Position numbers and translations under genes: made by a program. A stretch of 13,101 nucleotides of DNA, from positions 1 to 13,101 of the forward strand of contig DATKEH010000387.1 in assembly GCA_035546355.1 (NCBI GenBank), read 5' to 3'. The notes under the pieces were generated by a model that worked only from the letters and a program-made list of their open reading frames with translations, was not told where the DNA came from and searched no databases. This DNA comes from DATKEH01 sp035546355. GTDB taxonomy: Bacteria > Acidobacteriota > Thermoanaerobaculia > Multivoradales > JAIOJS01. Shown here in pieces: positions 1 through 6,236 of the stretch. The number at the start of each line of letters is the position of its first letter. Within the stretch, counting starts at the first letter, position 1.

Positions 1-568
1 CGAGCATGTTGTAGTCGTGGCTATCCGGGTGCTCGTTGCCCTCGGGAGCGCTGGTGTACTCCATGCAGCTCCTGGTGAGGTCGGTGCTGAAGTCTTCGTT
101 CTGGTGTCCGAGGCCGAAGCCGTGGCCGACCTCCTGGCACATGACGAGCTGCTTCCACGAGTACGAGTTGTAGGGCTCGCGGTCGTGGTAGTAGTCGTTC
201 ATCTTGGCGGTGGCCTTGACGATGTGGTTGCCGCTCGTCCAGATCTGGGCGATGCCGAGCCACCCGTTGTTGCCGTAGCTGTCGGTGCAGACCTCGATGC
301 GGCCGTCGGTCGGGCGGCAGTTCCGCGGCGAGGTGCCGCCGGCGACGACGGGCGTCGTGAGGACGCTCGACTGGTTCCAATCGGAGGCGGCTTCGGACAG
401 GTGCGCCCCCCACTTGGCCGCGTCGACGTTGTTGCCGAGGGGGACCTCGACCGGGTTGCTGGAGCGCGACCAGTGGTAGTTGCCCCATGCGTGTTCGGCC
501 ATGGCTGCCGGCGCGCTGGCCAGCACGAGAGCCACGGCCACGAGGACGAGAGAGAGACGAAGACGCAT
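1..568 (-). CDS. Secreted matrixin-like (metzincin-type) metalloprotease, partial at window edge
   Basis: The frame is open from the ATG at 568 to the window edge (189 codons seen, C-terminus missing). The product starts with a signal peptide (basic MRLRLS, hydrophobic core, cleavage likely after Ala-Met-Ala near residue 24), so it is probably exported. Residues 145-155 read QEVGHGFGLGH, which matches the metzincin zinc site HExxHxxGxxH except that the first His is Gln. An Asn-Glu-Asp follows, and a later Cys-Met-Glu-Tyr-Thr (169-173) could be the Met-turn. Cys84, Cys94, Cys144 and Cys168 could form disulfides. GGAGGA lies about 5 nt before the ATG, and codon use is consistent across the frame. 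It is transcribed away from the PadR operon. Known: metzincins cleave peptides with a three-His zinc site. Inferred: activity is uncertain because one ligand differs. Fold assignment is good; substrate is unknown. Confidence 0.8.
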   Translation of the reverse strand, partial: MRLRLSLVLVAVALVLASAPAAMAEHAWGNYHWSRSSNPVEVPLGNNVDAAKWGAHLSEAASDWNQSSVLTTPVVAGGTSPRNCRPTDGRIEVCTDSYGNNGWLGIAQIWTSGNHIVKATAKMNDYYHDREPYNSYSWKQLVMCQEVGHGFGLGHQNEDFSTDLTRSCMEYTSAPEGNEHPDSHDYNML

Positions 569-598
569 ACTCTTCCTCCTACGGCGGGATGGATGGGA

Positions 599-640
599 TG
601 CCCGGGTCTACTACGGCTGGCCCCTTCTCGGAACCGGGCA
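599..640 (-). other. Hairpin in the leader of the metalloprotease mRNA
   Basis: On the minus strand TGCCCGG (640-634) pairs with CCGGGCA (605-599), a 7-bp stem enclosing 28 nt. It lies inside the predicted leader, about 30 nt before the start codon. I do not recognise a riboswitch class. A structural or translational role is inference only. Confidence 0.25.
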
Positions 641-683
641 CTCGTCCAGCACGTTGTATGCCACGACATGATCGTCCTCATAC

Positions 684-712
684 AGGATACCGAAATAGCT
701 CGCTCGATGCAA
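684..712 (-). promoter_or_regulatory. Sigma70-type promoter of the metalloprotease gene
   Basis: On the minus strand TTGCAT (712-707) and TATCCT (689-684) are separated by exactly 17 nt. This predicts a start of transcription near 677 and a leader of about 110 nt before the ATG at 568. Both hexamers are good but not perfect matches to the consensus. Confidence 0.5.
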
Positions 713-727
713 CTTAGTAGAGCGAGC
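698..727. promoter_or_regulatory. Inverted repeat around the -35 box of the metalloprotease promoter (possible operator)
   Basis: GCTCGCTC (698-705) and GAGCGAGC (720-727) are perfect 8-bp inverted arms separated by 14 nt. The -35 hexamer (707-712) lies between the arms, and one arm covers part of the promoter spacer. That position suits an operator. It could also form a hairpin, but it lies upstream of the predicted transcript start. Confidence 0.35.
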
Positions 728-754
728 GCGGGCCGGCGAACTCCCGGGCGGACG

Positions 755-822
755 GGGTCGCTTAGTGACCCTGTCTCAAGAGCTGACCCACGAAGCGGAT
801 CACTTCTGGACCCGCCCAGAAG
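755..822. repeat. Compound inverted-repeat element in the divergent intergenic region
   Basis: Two palindromes sit close together. The first (755-771) is GGGTCGCTTAGTGACCC, a stem of 7-8 pairs including one G-T. The second pairs CTTCTGG (803-809) with CCAGAAG (816-822) around 6 nt. Neither is followed by a T run, so they do not look like simple intrinsic terminators. No protein is convincingly encoded here. The stretch could be a copy of a dispersed intergenic repeat or a cluster of binding sites; the window holds no second copy. Confidence 0.4.
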
Positions 823-878
823 CCCCACGCGCGCCAGCGCCATGGCGCCGCGACGAAACCTGGTACCCTTGATTCCCG

Positions 879-899
879 TATACTGTGAAGTGCACAGTA
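879..899 (+). promoter_or_regulatory. padR promoter -10 overlapping a palindromic operator
   Basis: TACTGTG (881-887) and CACAGTA (893-899) are perfect 7-bp inverted arms separated by 5 nt. A good -10 hexamer, TATACT (879-884), overlaps the left arm, and the TTG start of the PadR gene lies 33 nt downstream of it. No clear -35 is seen. Known: PadR proteins usually bind palindromes over their own promoter. Inferred: this is the autorepression site of the downstream gene. Confidence 0.55.
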
Positions 900-916
900 C
901 AGTGGGAGTAAGATAA

Positions 917-1321
917 TTGGACGAGGCAAGCGGCGACGAACAGACCGGTGAGCCGAGAGACGCGGCCGCGGTCCGCAAGTTCCAGCGCGAGCTGAACTCC
1001 GGCACCGTGGCGCTGGTGCTGCTGGCGGTCCTCGACCGCGCCGGGGCGCCCGCCTACGGCTACGCCATCGGCAAGCGGCTGGAAGAGGCGGCGGGCGGCG
1101 AGCCGCTGGTCAAGCAGGGGACGCTCTACCCGGTGTTGCGGACGCTCGAGGAGGCGGGCTGGCTGGCCAGTGAGGTCGAGCCGTCGGTCACCGGCCCGCC
1201 GCGCCGCTACTACACGATCACCGACGACGGGCGGCGCATCCTGCGCCGGTGGCGCGAGGTGTGGCAGCGCACCCGCACGCTCGTCGACGACATTCTCGAC
1301 GCAGAGGAGACGGGGCGATGA
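917..1321 (+). CDS. PadR family transcriptional regulator
   Basis: A 134-aa winged-helix regulator of the PadR family. The core runs from about residue 26 to 120: GTVALVLLAVL, then AYGYAIGKRLEEAAGG, then KQGTLYPVLRTLEEAGWLASE, then RRYYTITDDGRRIL, which is the classic PadR helix-turn-helix and wing. The start is a TTG at 917, chosen because GGGAG (904-908) sits 8 nt upstream and the palindromic operator lies just before it. The first 20 residues are acidic and not part of the domain. It overlaps the next gene by ATGA (1318-1321), so the two are almost certainly co-translated. Known: PadR regulators repress their own operon and are often released by a ligand or membrane stress. Ligand here is unknown. 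Confidence 0.92.
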   Translation: MDEASGDEQTGEPRDAAAVRKFQRELNSGTVALVLLAVLDRAGAPAYGYAIGKRLEEAAGGEPLVKQGTLYPVLRTLEEAGWLASEVEPSVTGPPRRYYTITDDGRRILRRWREVWQRTRTLVDDILDAEETGR

Positions 1322-2259
1322 CACCAGAGAGGGCGGCCAGGCTGGAGGCGAGCGGGGCGGCGACGGAGCGGGTCGAGACCATCGACGGCTACCTCGAGCG
1401 GCTGCGGGCCGAGCTCGCCGGCAGCGACCCGGCGCTGGTCCAGGACGCGCTCGGCAGCGCCGAGGAGTACCTGCGCAGCGAGCAGGCGGAGCTGGCGGCG
1501 CGCGGCGAGTCGATCGCCGAGGCCGAGCTGGTGCAGCGCACGCTCGAGCGCTTCGGTACGCCGCGGGAGGTGGCCGAGGCGTATCGCGACAGCGAGCGCC
1601 GGCGTCTCCAGCCCGGGCCCTTCCCCGTGCCCGAGCGCCGCAGGGACGACCTGTTCTGGCAGATCTTCGGCGTCGTCGTCGACCCGCGGGCCTACGGCGC
1701 GCTGCTCTACATGTTCCTCGCGCTGGCCACCGGTGTCCTCTCCTTCACCTGGGCGGTCACCGGCTTGGCGCTGTCCATCGGGCTGCTGCCGCTGATCATC
1801 GGCGTCTTCGTGCCGATCCTGTTCCTGGCCTCGCTGCGCGGCTTCGCGGTGCTCGAGGGGCGGATCGTCGAGGCCCTCCTGGGGGTGCGCATGCCGCGCC
1901 GCGGCCCGGCGCCGGCACCGGGGCGCCTGCTGGCGCGGGCCAAGGGGTGGCTCAAGGACGGCCGCACCTGGAGCACGCTGCTCTACATGCTGCTGCAGAT
2001 GCCGCTCGGCATCCTCTACTTCACCCTGTTCACGGTGATCCTCTCGCTGACGCTGGGGATCGCGCTCGCCCCGATCGCCCAGGCGGTGCTGGGGGTGCCG
2101 ACGATCCTCATCGGGCGGTACAGCGTCGAGCTGTCGCTGGCGATGCTGCCGCTGGTGTGGATCGCCGCGGCCTTCGACCTGCTGCTGGCGCTGCACCTGG
2201 CCCGCGCGCTGGGGCGGCTGCACGGCCGCTACGCCAAGGCGATGCTGGTGCGGCCGTGA
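1318..2259 (+). CDS. HAAS-domain plus sensor-domain integral membrane protein (PadR partner)
   Basis: A 313-aa protein. Residues about 18-92 form a charged helical region (ETIDGYLERLRAEL, later RTLERFGTPREVAEAYRD) typical of the HAAS domain encoded beside PadR genes. Residues about 112-195 and 217-300 form two membrane units, each with an aromatic YGALLYMFLAL or WSTLLYMLLQM entry and two hydrophobic helices, resembling the 'putative sensor' domain found in front of some histidine kinases. No kinase follows. The start at 1318 is set by the ATGA overlap with padR; an upstream GTG in the same frame would run deep into padR. Known: HAAS proteins pair with PadR and act in membrane-linked signalling. 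Inferred: it senses an envelope signal and tunes PadR. The signal is unknown. Confidence 0.8.
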   Translation: MTPERAARLEASGAATERVETIDGYLERLRAELAGSDPALVQDALGSAEEYLRSEQAELAARGESIAEAELVQRTLERFGTPREVAEAYRDSERRRLQPGPFPVPERRRDDLFWQIFGVVVDPRAYGALLYMFLALATGVLSFTWAVTGLALSIGLLPLIIGVFVPILFLASLRGFAVLEGRIVEALLGVRMPRRGPAPAPGRLLARAKGWLKDGRTWSTLLYMLLQMPLGILYFTLFTVILSLTLGIALAPIAQAVLGVPTILIGRYSVELSLAMLPLVWIAAAFDLLLALHLARALGRLHGRYAKAMLVRP

Positions 2260-2303
2260 AAGTGCGTGCGCCCGCCCGGTCGCCGGCGGCCAGGCGGGGC
2301 GTG

Positions 2304-2309
2304 TATGCT
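2304..2309 (+). promoter_or_regulatory. -10-like box close to the start of the 199-aa secreted protein
   Basis: TATGCT lies 7 nt before the ATG at 2317, the spacing of a leaderless transcript. There is no convincing -35 and no Shine-Dalgarno before the ATG. It also overlaps an alternative ATG at 2305, which argues against that start. Confidence 0.35.
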
Positions 2310-2316
2310 GGCGCGC

Positions 2317-2916
2317 ATGCGCCTTTCGAAGACTCTCTTGTCGACCGGCCTGGCGGTGCTCTTCGCCGCGCCTCTCGCCGCCGCCGAGGCGGCCCAGGCG
2401 CCTCCGCCTGCCGATCAGTGGTGGCAGGGCCTGAGTCAGCACTGCGGCCGGGCTTACGTCGGCTGGCTGGCGTCGGACGACGCCGCGGACGCGATCTTCG
2501 CCGAGCGGCGCCTGGTGATGCACGTCCGCGCGTGCGCTGAGCGGCGGATCGAGATCCCCTTCCACGTCGGCGAGGACCGCTCCCGCACCTGGGTCCTCAC
2601 CCGCACCGCCGAGGGCATCCAGCTCGAGCACGACCACCGTCACGAGGACGGCAGCGCCGACGAGATCACCATGTACGGCGGCCACACCGCCGGGCCGGGC
2701 ACGGCGGCGATCCAGTCCTTTCCCGCGGACGAGCGCTCGCGAGCGCTGTTCCGCGCCCACGACATCCCGCAGTCGGCCGACAACGTGTGGACCATGGAGC
2801 TGGTTCCGGGCGAGAGCTTCAGCTACCTGCTGCGCCGCCCCGCCCGCTACTTGCGGATCGATTTCGACCTGTCGCAGCCGGTGGACCCGCCGCCGCCGCC
2901 GTGGGGGCACGAGTAG
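2317..2916 (+). CDS. Secreted protein of unknown function, 199 aa
   Basis: The ATG at 2317 gives an N-terminal signal peptide (MRLSKTLLS, then a hydrophobic stretch ending in Ala-Ala-Ala-Glu-Ala near residue 25). An in-frame ATG at 2305 and GTG at 2266 are also possible, but the first overlaps a -10-like box and neither has a ribosome site. The mature part has two Cys (in QHCGRAY and VRACAERR) that could form a disulfide, a region rich in His, Asp and Glu (LEHDHRHEDGSADEI), and a C-terminal Pro-rich tail. I recall similar unannotated proteins in several phyla but know no function and assign none. It follows the sensor gene by 57 nt and ends 3 nt before GAPDH, so it probably shares an mRNA with GAPDH. 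Confidence 0.75.
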   Translation: MRLSKTLLSTGLAVLFAAPLAAAEAAQAPPPADQWWQGLSQHCGRAYVGWLASDDAADAIFAERRLVMHVRACAERRIEIPFHVGEDRSRTWVLTRTAEGIQLEHDHRHEDGSADEITMYGGHTAGPGTAAIQSFPADERSRALFRAHDIPQSADNVWTMELVPGESFSYLLRRPARYLRIDFDLSQPVDPPPPPWGHE

Positions 2917-2919
2917 GTA

Positions 2920-3921
2920 GTGGATCCCATCGTCATCGGCATCAACGGTCTCGGCAGGATCGGCCGCTGCGTCCTCAAGCAGCTGCTGGACGACGAGCGG
3001 TTCACGGTGGGCGGCGTCAACGACCTGGCGGAGCCGGCAGACCTCGCCTACCTGCTGCGCTACGACTCGGTGTACGGGGTCTGGGGCCGCGAAGTCCGCG
3101 CCGGGGAGGGAGCATTGCTGGTGGGGGGCGAGGAGATCCCCTTCTCCGACGCGCGAGACCCCGGCGACATCCCCTGGCGGGAGTGGGGGGCGGAGGTGGT
3201 GCTCGAGTGCACCGGCGCCTTCCGCGGCCGCGACGACGCCGCGCGGCACCTCGAGGCCGGGGCCGAGAGGGTGATCATCTCCGCCCCTTCCGAGGACGCC
3301 GACGGCACCTTCCTGCCCGGCATCAACCTCGACCAGTACGACCGCGACCAGCACCGGGTGGTGTCCCTCGCCTCCTGCACCACCAACTCGCTGGCGCCGG
3401 TGGCGCAGGTGTTGGACCAGGCGTTCGGCGTCGAGTACCTGTTTCTGACCACGGTCCACGCCTACACCTCGAGCCAGGCCCTGGTCGACAAGCCCGCCCG
3501 CAAGCGGCGGCGGGGGCGCGCCGCGGCGGAGTCGATCGTCCCCACCACCACCGGCGCCGCCCAGGCCACCGAGCGGGTGCTGCCCCGTCTCGCCGGCCGC
3601 ATGGACGGCATGGCGATCCGCGTGCCGGTGCCCGCCGGCTCGATCAGCGACGTGGTGGCCACCCTGCGCCGCGAGGCGACCGCCGAGGGGGTGAACGAGG
3701 CGCTACGGCAGGCGGCGGGCGAGCCGCCGCTGCGCGGGATCCTGCGGGTGAGCGACGAAGAGCTGGTGTCGCGCGACATCGTCGGCGACCCCTGCTCGTC
3801 GATCGTCGACGCCCTCAGCACCCGCGTGCTGGGGAACCGGATGGTCAAGGTGCTCGCCTGGTACGACAACGAGTGGGGGTACGCGGCGCGCCTGCTCGAC
3901 TGCGCCGCGCACGTCGCCTGA
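2920..3921 (+). CDS. gap: Type I glyceraldehyde-3-phosphate dehydrogenase
   Basis: A 333-aa enzyme of normal length. It converts glyceraldehyde 3-phosphate, phosphate and NAD+ to 1,3-bisphosphoglycerate in glycolysis, or the reverse. Seen: the nucleotide-binding GINGLGRIGR (7-16), VNDL (33-36), the active-site ASCTTN (151-156) with Cys153, TTVHAYT with His180, PTTTGAA (208-214), Arg234 and WYDNEWGYA (314-322). The acidic residue in VNDL and a Pro at the position corresponding to Pro188 of Bacillus enzymes favour NAD+ over NADP+ (inference). The usual second Cys four residues after Cys153 is Ser157. The loop after His180 (KPARKRRRGR) is unusually basic. The start is GTG, 3 nt after the preceding stop. 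No other glycolytic genes are present. Confidence 0.95.
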   Translation: MDPIVIGINGLGRIGRCVLKQLLDDERFTVGGVNDLAEPADLAYLLRYDSVYGVWGREVRAGEGALLVGGEEIPFSDARDPGDIPWREWGAEVVLECTGAFRGRDDAARHLEAGAERVIISAPSEDADGTFLPGINLDQYDRDQHRVVSLASCTTNSLAPVAQVLDQAFGVEYLFLTTVHAYTSSQALVDKPARKRRRGRAAAESIVPTTTGAAQATERVLPRLAGRMDGMAIRVPVPAGSISDVVATLRREATAEGVNEALRQAAGEPPLRGILRVSDEELVSRDIVGDPCSSIVDALSTRVLGNRMVKVLAWYDNEWGYAARLLDCAAHVA

Positions 3922-3943
3922 GCGACCGCCTGGGTAGGTCGCT
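3921..3943 (+). terminator. Hairpin immediately after the GAPDH stop codon
   Basis: AGCGACC (3921-3927) pairs perfectly with GGTCGCT (3937-3943) around a 9-nt loop, starting at the last base of the stop codon. There is no T tract after it. It may end or stabilise the GAPDH mRNA. The rest of the gap to 4105 holds only a short hexamer repeat and a possible start region for the flippase gene. Confidence 0.4.
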
Positions 3944-3990
3944 TGCCGGCGGCGGCCGCAGCGCGCGGGCCCTCGTGATAGGAAGGATGG

Positions 3991-4014
3991 GCGCGAGCGC
4001 GAGCGCGAGCGCGG
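3991..4014 (+). repeat. Short tandem hexamer repeat (GCGCGA)n
   Basis: GCGCGA occurs three times in a row, followed by GCGCGG, in the GAPDH-flippase intergenic region. It lies outside any gene. A repeat this short is likely to vary by slippage. Confidence 0.6.
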
Positions 4015-4105
4015 GAGACGGAGCGGGAGTCGTGGAGTCGACCCAATCCCGGGTGGGACCGGAGCTGCCGGTAGCGGGGCCGCTGTACCTGGTATCGCAC
4101 CGGCG

Positions 4106-5578
4106 ATGAAGCCCGAGCCGCCGCCGGTGGTGCGGCGTCTGCTCGGAGGCGGCGCCTTCGTGATGGCCGCCGAGATCCTGCAGCTGCCGAGCACCATCCT
4201 GCTCGCCGCCTATCTGAGCCGAAAGGTGGGAGCGGAGGGGCTCGGCCTCTACCTCTACGCCGCCGCCGTCGTCATCACCGTCGAGGTGGTGGTGAGCACG
4301 CTGTTCTCCCGCGCCACCGTGCAGCTGGTGGCCGAGACCCCTTCCTGGCAGCCGGTGGCGTCGCTGGTGCTGCGCTGGCACGTCGGGGTCGGGGTGGCCG
4401 CCCTGCTGCTGCTGTGGGCGGCGGTGGCGCCGTTCGCGGTCCCGTTCGGCGTGCCGGGGTTGCGCCAGGCGCTGCTGCTGTTCTCCCTCGAGATCCCGCT
4501 CTCCGCCCTCGCCCGCACCCACACCCACGTGCTGGTGGGGCTCGGGCGGTTCCGCGAACGGGCGGCGAGCAGCGCCGCGCGCTGGGTCGGCCGGCTGGTG
4601 CTCGCGGTGGCCTTCGTGGAGATGGGGCTGGGGGTGCGGGGGGCGGTGCTCGGCGCCGTCGGGTCGACCGCCCTCGAGCTGCTGGTGGCGCGCCGCTTCG
4701 TCGCCCCGCGCTGGGGTCTGCCGGCGCCGGAGGGTCTGCGGCGGCGGCTGTTCGGCTACTCCCTGCCGCTGTTCCTGCACGGCGCTTCCCTGCAGCTGTT
4801 CAATCGCCTCGGGCTGCTGCTGCTCGTCCCCCTGGGGGCGAGCGTGGCGGCCGCCGGCCTGTACGGCGCCGCCGACAGCCTGATGCGGCTGCGGCGCATC
4901 CTCGGCCAGTCGCTCACCCCGCTGGTGCTCACTTCGCTCACTGAGCTGCTCCGCGACGGCGCGCGGGGCGAGGCCCGGTCCCTGGCGCGGGCCGCCTTGC
5001 GGGGCATCCTGCTGACGGTGGTGCCGGTGGCGGCCGTCGCCGGCGCCGCCCCGCAGCTCATGGCCTGGCTGTTCGGCGACGAGTTTCGCGCCGGGGGTCC
5101 GCTGCTGGCAGTGCTGATGTGGGCGGCGCCGGGGTTCCTGGTGATCTCGATCGCCGCGGCCGTGCTGGTCGCCGCCGGCAAGCCCGGGAGCACCGTGCGG
5201 CTGACGGTGCCGATGGTGCCGTTGGCGCTCGTCGGCTACGCGCTCGCGGTCCCCAGGTACGGGGCGCTGGGAGCGGCGGTGGTGACCTCGGCGACCGTGG
5301 TCGTGGTCGCTGTCGCCTGCCTGGGCGCCGTACACCGCCTGTGGCGGGTCGCCCCGCCGCTGGGCACCCTCGCCCGCGGTGCCCTCATCGCGCCGATGGT
5401 GTATCTGGGAGCCGGCGCCCTGCCGCAGGAGGGGTGGTGGCTGGTCCTCGAGCTGCCGCTGCTGGCCGCCGCCGGGCTGGGGCTGTTCCTGGCTCTCGGC
5501 GAGGCGAGCGGCGAGGAGCTGCAGCGGCTCCGGCGGTGGTTCGGGGGCGCCCCCGCCGCAGCCGGGGTCGAGGATTGA
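4106..5578 (+). CDS. Wzx-like polysaccharide flippase (MOP superfamily)
   Basis: A 490-aa polytopic membrane protein with about 12-14 hydrophobic segments. The N-terminus (LLGGGAFVMAAEILQLPSTI, then YLSRKVGAEGLGLYLYAAAVV) is the typical first-helix pattern of polysaccharide flippases, and a central LYGAADSLMRLRR region is also characteristic. A later GDEFRAGGPLLAVLMWAAPG matches the 'GxxFxxxxxxLxxL' region of the family. Known: such proteins move lipid-linked sugars across the inner membrane for O-antigen, capsule or exopolysaccharide. No glycosyltransferases lie nearby, so the substrate cannot be named. The start at 4106 has no Shine-Dalgarno; a weak TATCGC (4093-4098) lies 7 nt before it, like other start regions in this window. 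Confidence 0.85.
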   Translation: MKPEPPPVVRRLLGGGAFVMAAEILQLPSTILLAAYLSRKVGAEGLGLYLYAAAVVITVEVVVSTLFSRATVQLVAETPSWQPVASLVLRWHVGVGVAALLLLWAAVAPFAVPFGVPGLRQALLLFSLEIPLSALARTHTHVLVGLGRFRERAASSAARWVGRLVLAVAFVEMGLGVRGAVLGAVGSTALELLVARRFVAPRWGLPAPEGLRRRLFGYSLPLFLHGASLQLFNRLGLLLLVPLGASVAAAGLYGAADSLMRLRRILGQSLTPLVLTSLTELLRDGARGEARSLARAALRGILLTVVPVAAVAGAAPQLMAWLFGDEFRAGGPLLAVLMWAAPGFLVISIAAAVLVAAGKPGSTVRLTVPMVPLALVGYALAVPRYGALGAAVVTSATVVVVAVACLGAVHRLWRVAPPLGTLARGALIAPMVYLGAGALPQEGWWLVLELPLLAAAGLGLFLALGEASGEELQRLRRWFGGAPAAAGVED

Positions 5579-5595
5579 CTCCGGTGTGGGCGGAT

Positions 5596-5624
5596 GCAAA
5601 GTACTTGACATGTAAATAGATGTC
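5596..5624 (+). promoter_or_regulatory. Operator-like box 1, over the marR-like promoter
   Basis: GACAT (5607-5611) and ATGTC (5620-5624) are inverted arms 8 nt apart, covering the -35 and spacer. The 27-nt stretch 5596-5622 matches 6144-6170 upstream of the DoxX gene at 21 of 27 positions with no gap. Inferred: binding site of the MarR protein encoded just downstream. Confidence 0.6.
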
Positions 5625-5633
5625 GTGTACTAT
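5605..5633 (+). promoter_or_regulatory. Strong sigma70-type promoter of the marR-like gene, giving a leaderless mRNA
   Basis: TTGACA (5605-5610), 17 nt, then TACTAT (5628-5633): a perfect -35 and a near-perfect -10 at ideal spacing. Transcription should start near 5640, at or next to the ATG at 5641. This also rules out the in-frame ATG at 5620, which lies in the promoter spacer. Confidence 0.8.
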
Positions 5634-5640
5634 TTCGCCC

Positions 5641-6099
5641 ATGGGCAAGCGACGTGACCCCCAGGCAGCCCGCGTCGGGGCCGCGACCAGCGCCAAGAAC
5701 ACGGTGCTGGCGGTGTTGCGAGCGGCGGACCGTATCCGGCAGCGGGTGACCGCCGCGCTGGAGCCGCACGACCTGACGTCGCAGCAGTACAACGTGCTGC
5801 GGATCCTGCGCGGGGCGCGGGGGGAGCGTCTGCCCACCCTGGAGATCGCGGCGCGGATGATCGAACGCTCGCCGGGCATCACCCGGCTCCTCGACCGCCT
5901 CGAGGAGAAGGGCCTGGTGGCGCGCCAGCGCTGTCGCCAAGACCGGCGCCAGGTCCTGTGCGAGATCACCCCGCAAGGGCTCGAGCTGTTGCGCCAGCTG
6001 GACGAGCCGATCGACCGGGTGGACGAGGCCTCGGTGTCCGCCCTCGGTGAGAGCGAGCGGCTGCGGCTGGTCGAGCTGCTGCGCGCCCTCGACCGGTAG
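5641..6099 (+). CDS. MarR family transcriptional regulator
   Basis: A 152-aa winged-helix protein. Residues 44-60 (DLTSQQYNVLRILRGAR), 66-98 (TLEIAARMIERSPGITRLLDRLEEKGLVARQRC) and 99-114 (RQDRRQVLCEITPQG) are the MarR DNA-binding core and wing; flanking helices form the dimer interface. Cys98 and Cys107 sit in the wing, which could make it thiol-responsive (inference). The start at 5641 is chosen because the promoter places the transcript start there. It is followed by a DoxX gene with the same upstream box. Known: MarR regulators such as YodB and CatR of Bacillus subtilis control a DoxX-type gene (catD) under quinone stress. Inferred: a similar repressor-target pair here. The inducer is unknown. 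Confidence 0.9.
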   Translation: MGKRRDPQAARVGAATSAKNTVLAVLRAADRIRQRVTAALEPHDLTSQQYNVLRILRGARGERLPTLEIAARMIERSPGITRLLDRLEEKGLVARQRCRQDRRQVLCEITPQGLELLRQLDEPIDRVDEASVSALGESERLRLVELLRALDR

Positions 6100-6143
6100 C
6101 GGGCCGGATCGAGGAGCCATGGAGGAGACGGTCCTGTACCGCG

Positions 6144-6170
6144 GCAAAATGCTTGACATATCAACAAATG
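6144..6170 (+). promoter_or_regulatory. Operator-like box 2 and -35 region upstream of doxX-like gene
   Basis: This stretch repeats the marR-like box with the same internal spacing, including TTGACA at 6153-6158. The -10 is poor at normal spacing (ACGGAT, 6176-6181), so unassisted promoter strength may be low. The second arm is ATGAC, four of five matches to ATGTC. Inferred: bound by the upstream MarR protein. Confidence 0.55.
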
Positions 6171-6236
6171 ACTAGACGGATGATTCCCCGAACCGGTTCG
6201 CCCCTCCGGGCGCGACCACGACGAAAGGAGAGCATG

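Noticed and set aside
17..916. Plus-strand open frame opposite the metalloprotease
   Set aside because: No motif, Val/Arg-rich; the minus strand has a signal peptide, ribosome site and zinc-type motif.
1249..1317. Upstream GTG start for the HAAS/sensor protein
   Set aside because: It would overlap padR by about 70 nt, and the added residues are Arg/His-rich out-of-frame padR sequence; the ATGA overlap is the normal arrangement.
1210..3459. Long minus-strand open frame opposite padR to GAPDH
   Set aside because: Low-complexity Arg/Pro/Gly/Gln-rich product with no motif, opposite genes with clear motifs; an artefact of high GC.
3991..4014. CRISPR-like or origin-type repeat
   Set aside because: Only four copies of a 6-nt unit without spacers; a simple-sequence repeat.
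3845..5611. Long minus-strand open frame opposite the flippase
   Set aside because: Gln/His/Arg-rich shadow with no domain; the plus strand encodes a clear membrane protein.
5620..5640. Upstream ATG for the MarR protein
   Set aside because: It lies in the promoter spacer, upstream of the predicted transcript start.
6153..6236. TTG start adding 28 residues to the DoxX protein
   Set aside because: The TTG is part of the TTGACA box matching the marR-like promoter, and a strong ribosome site precedes 6234/6237.
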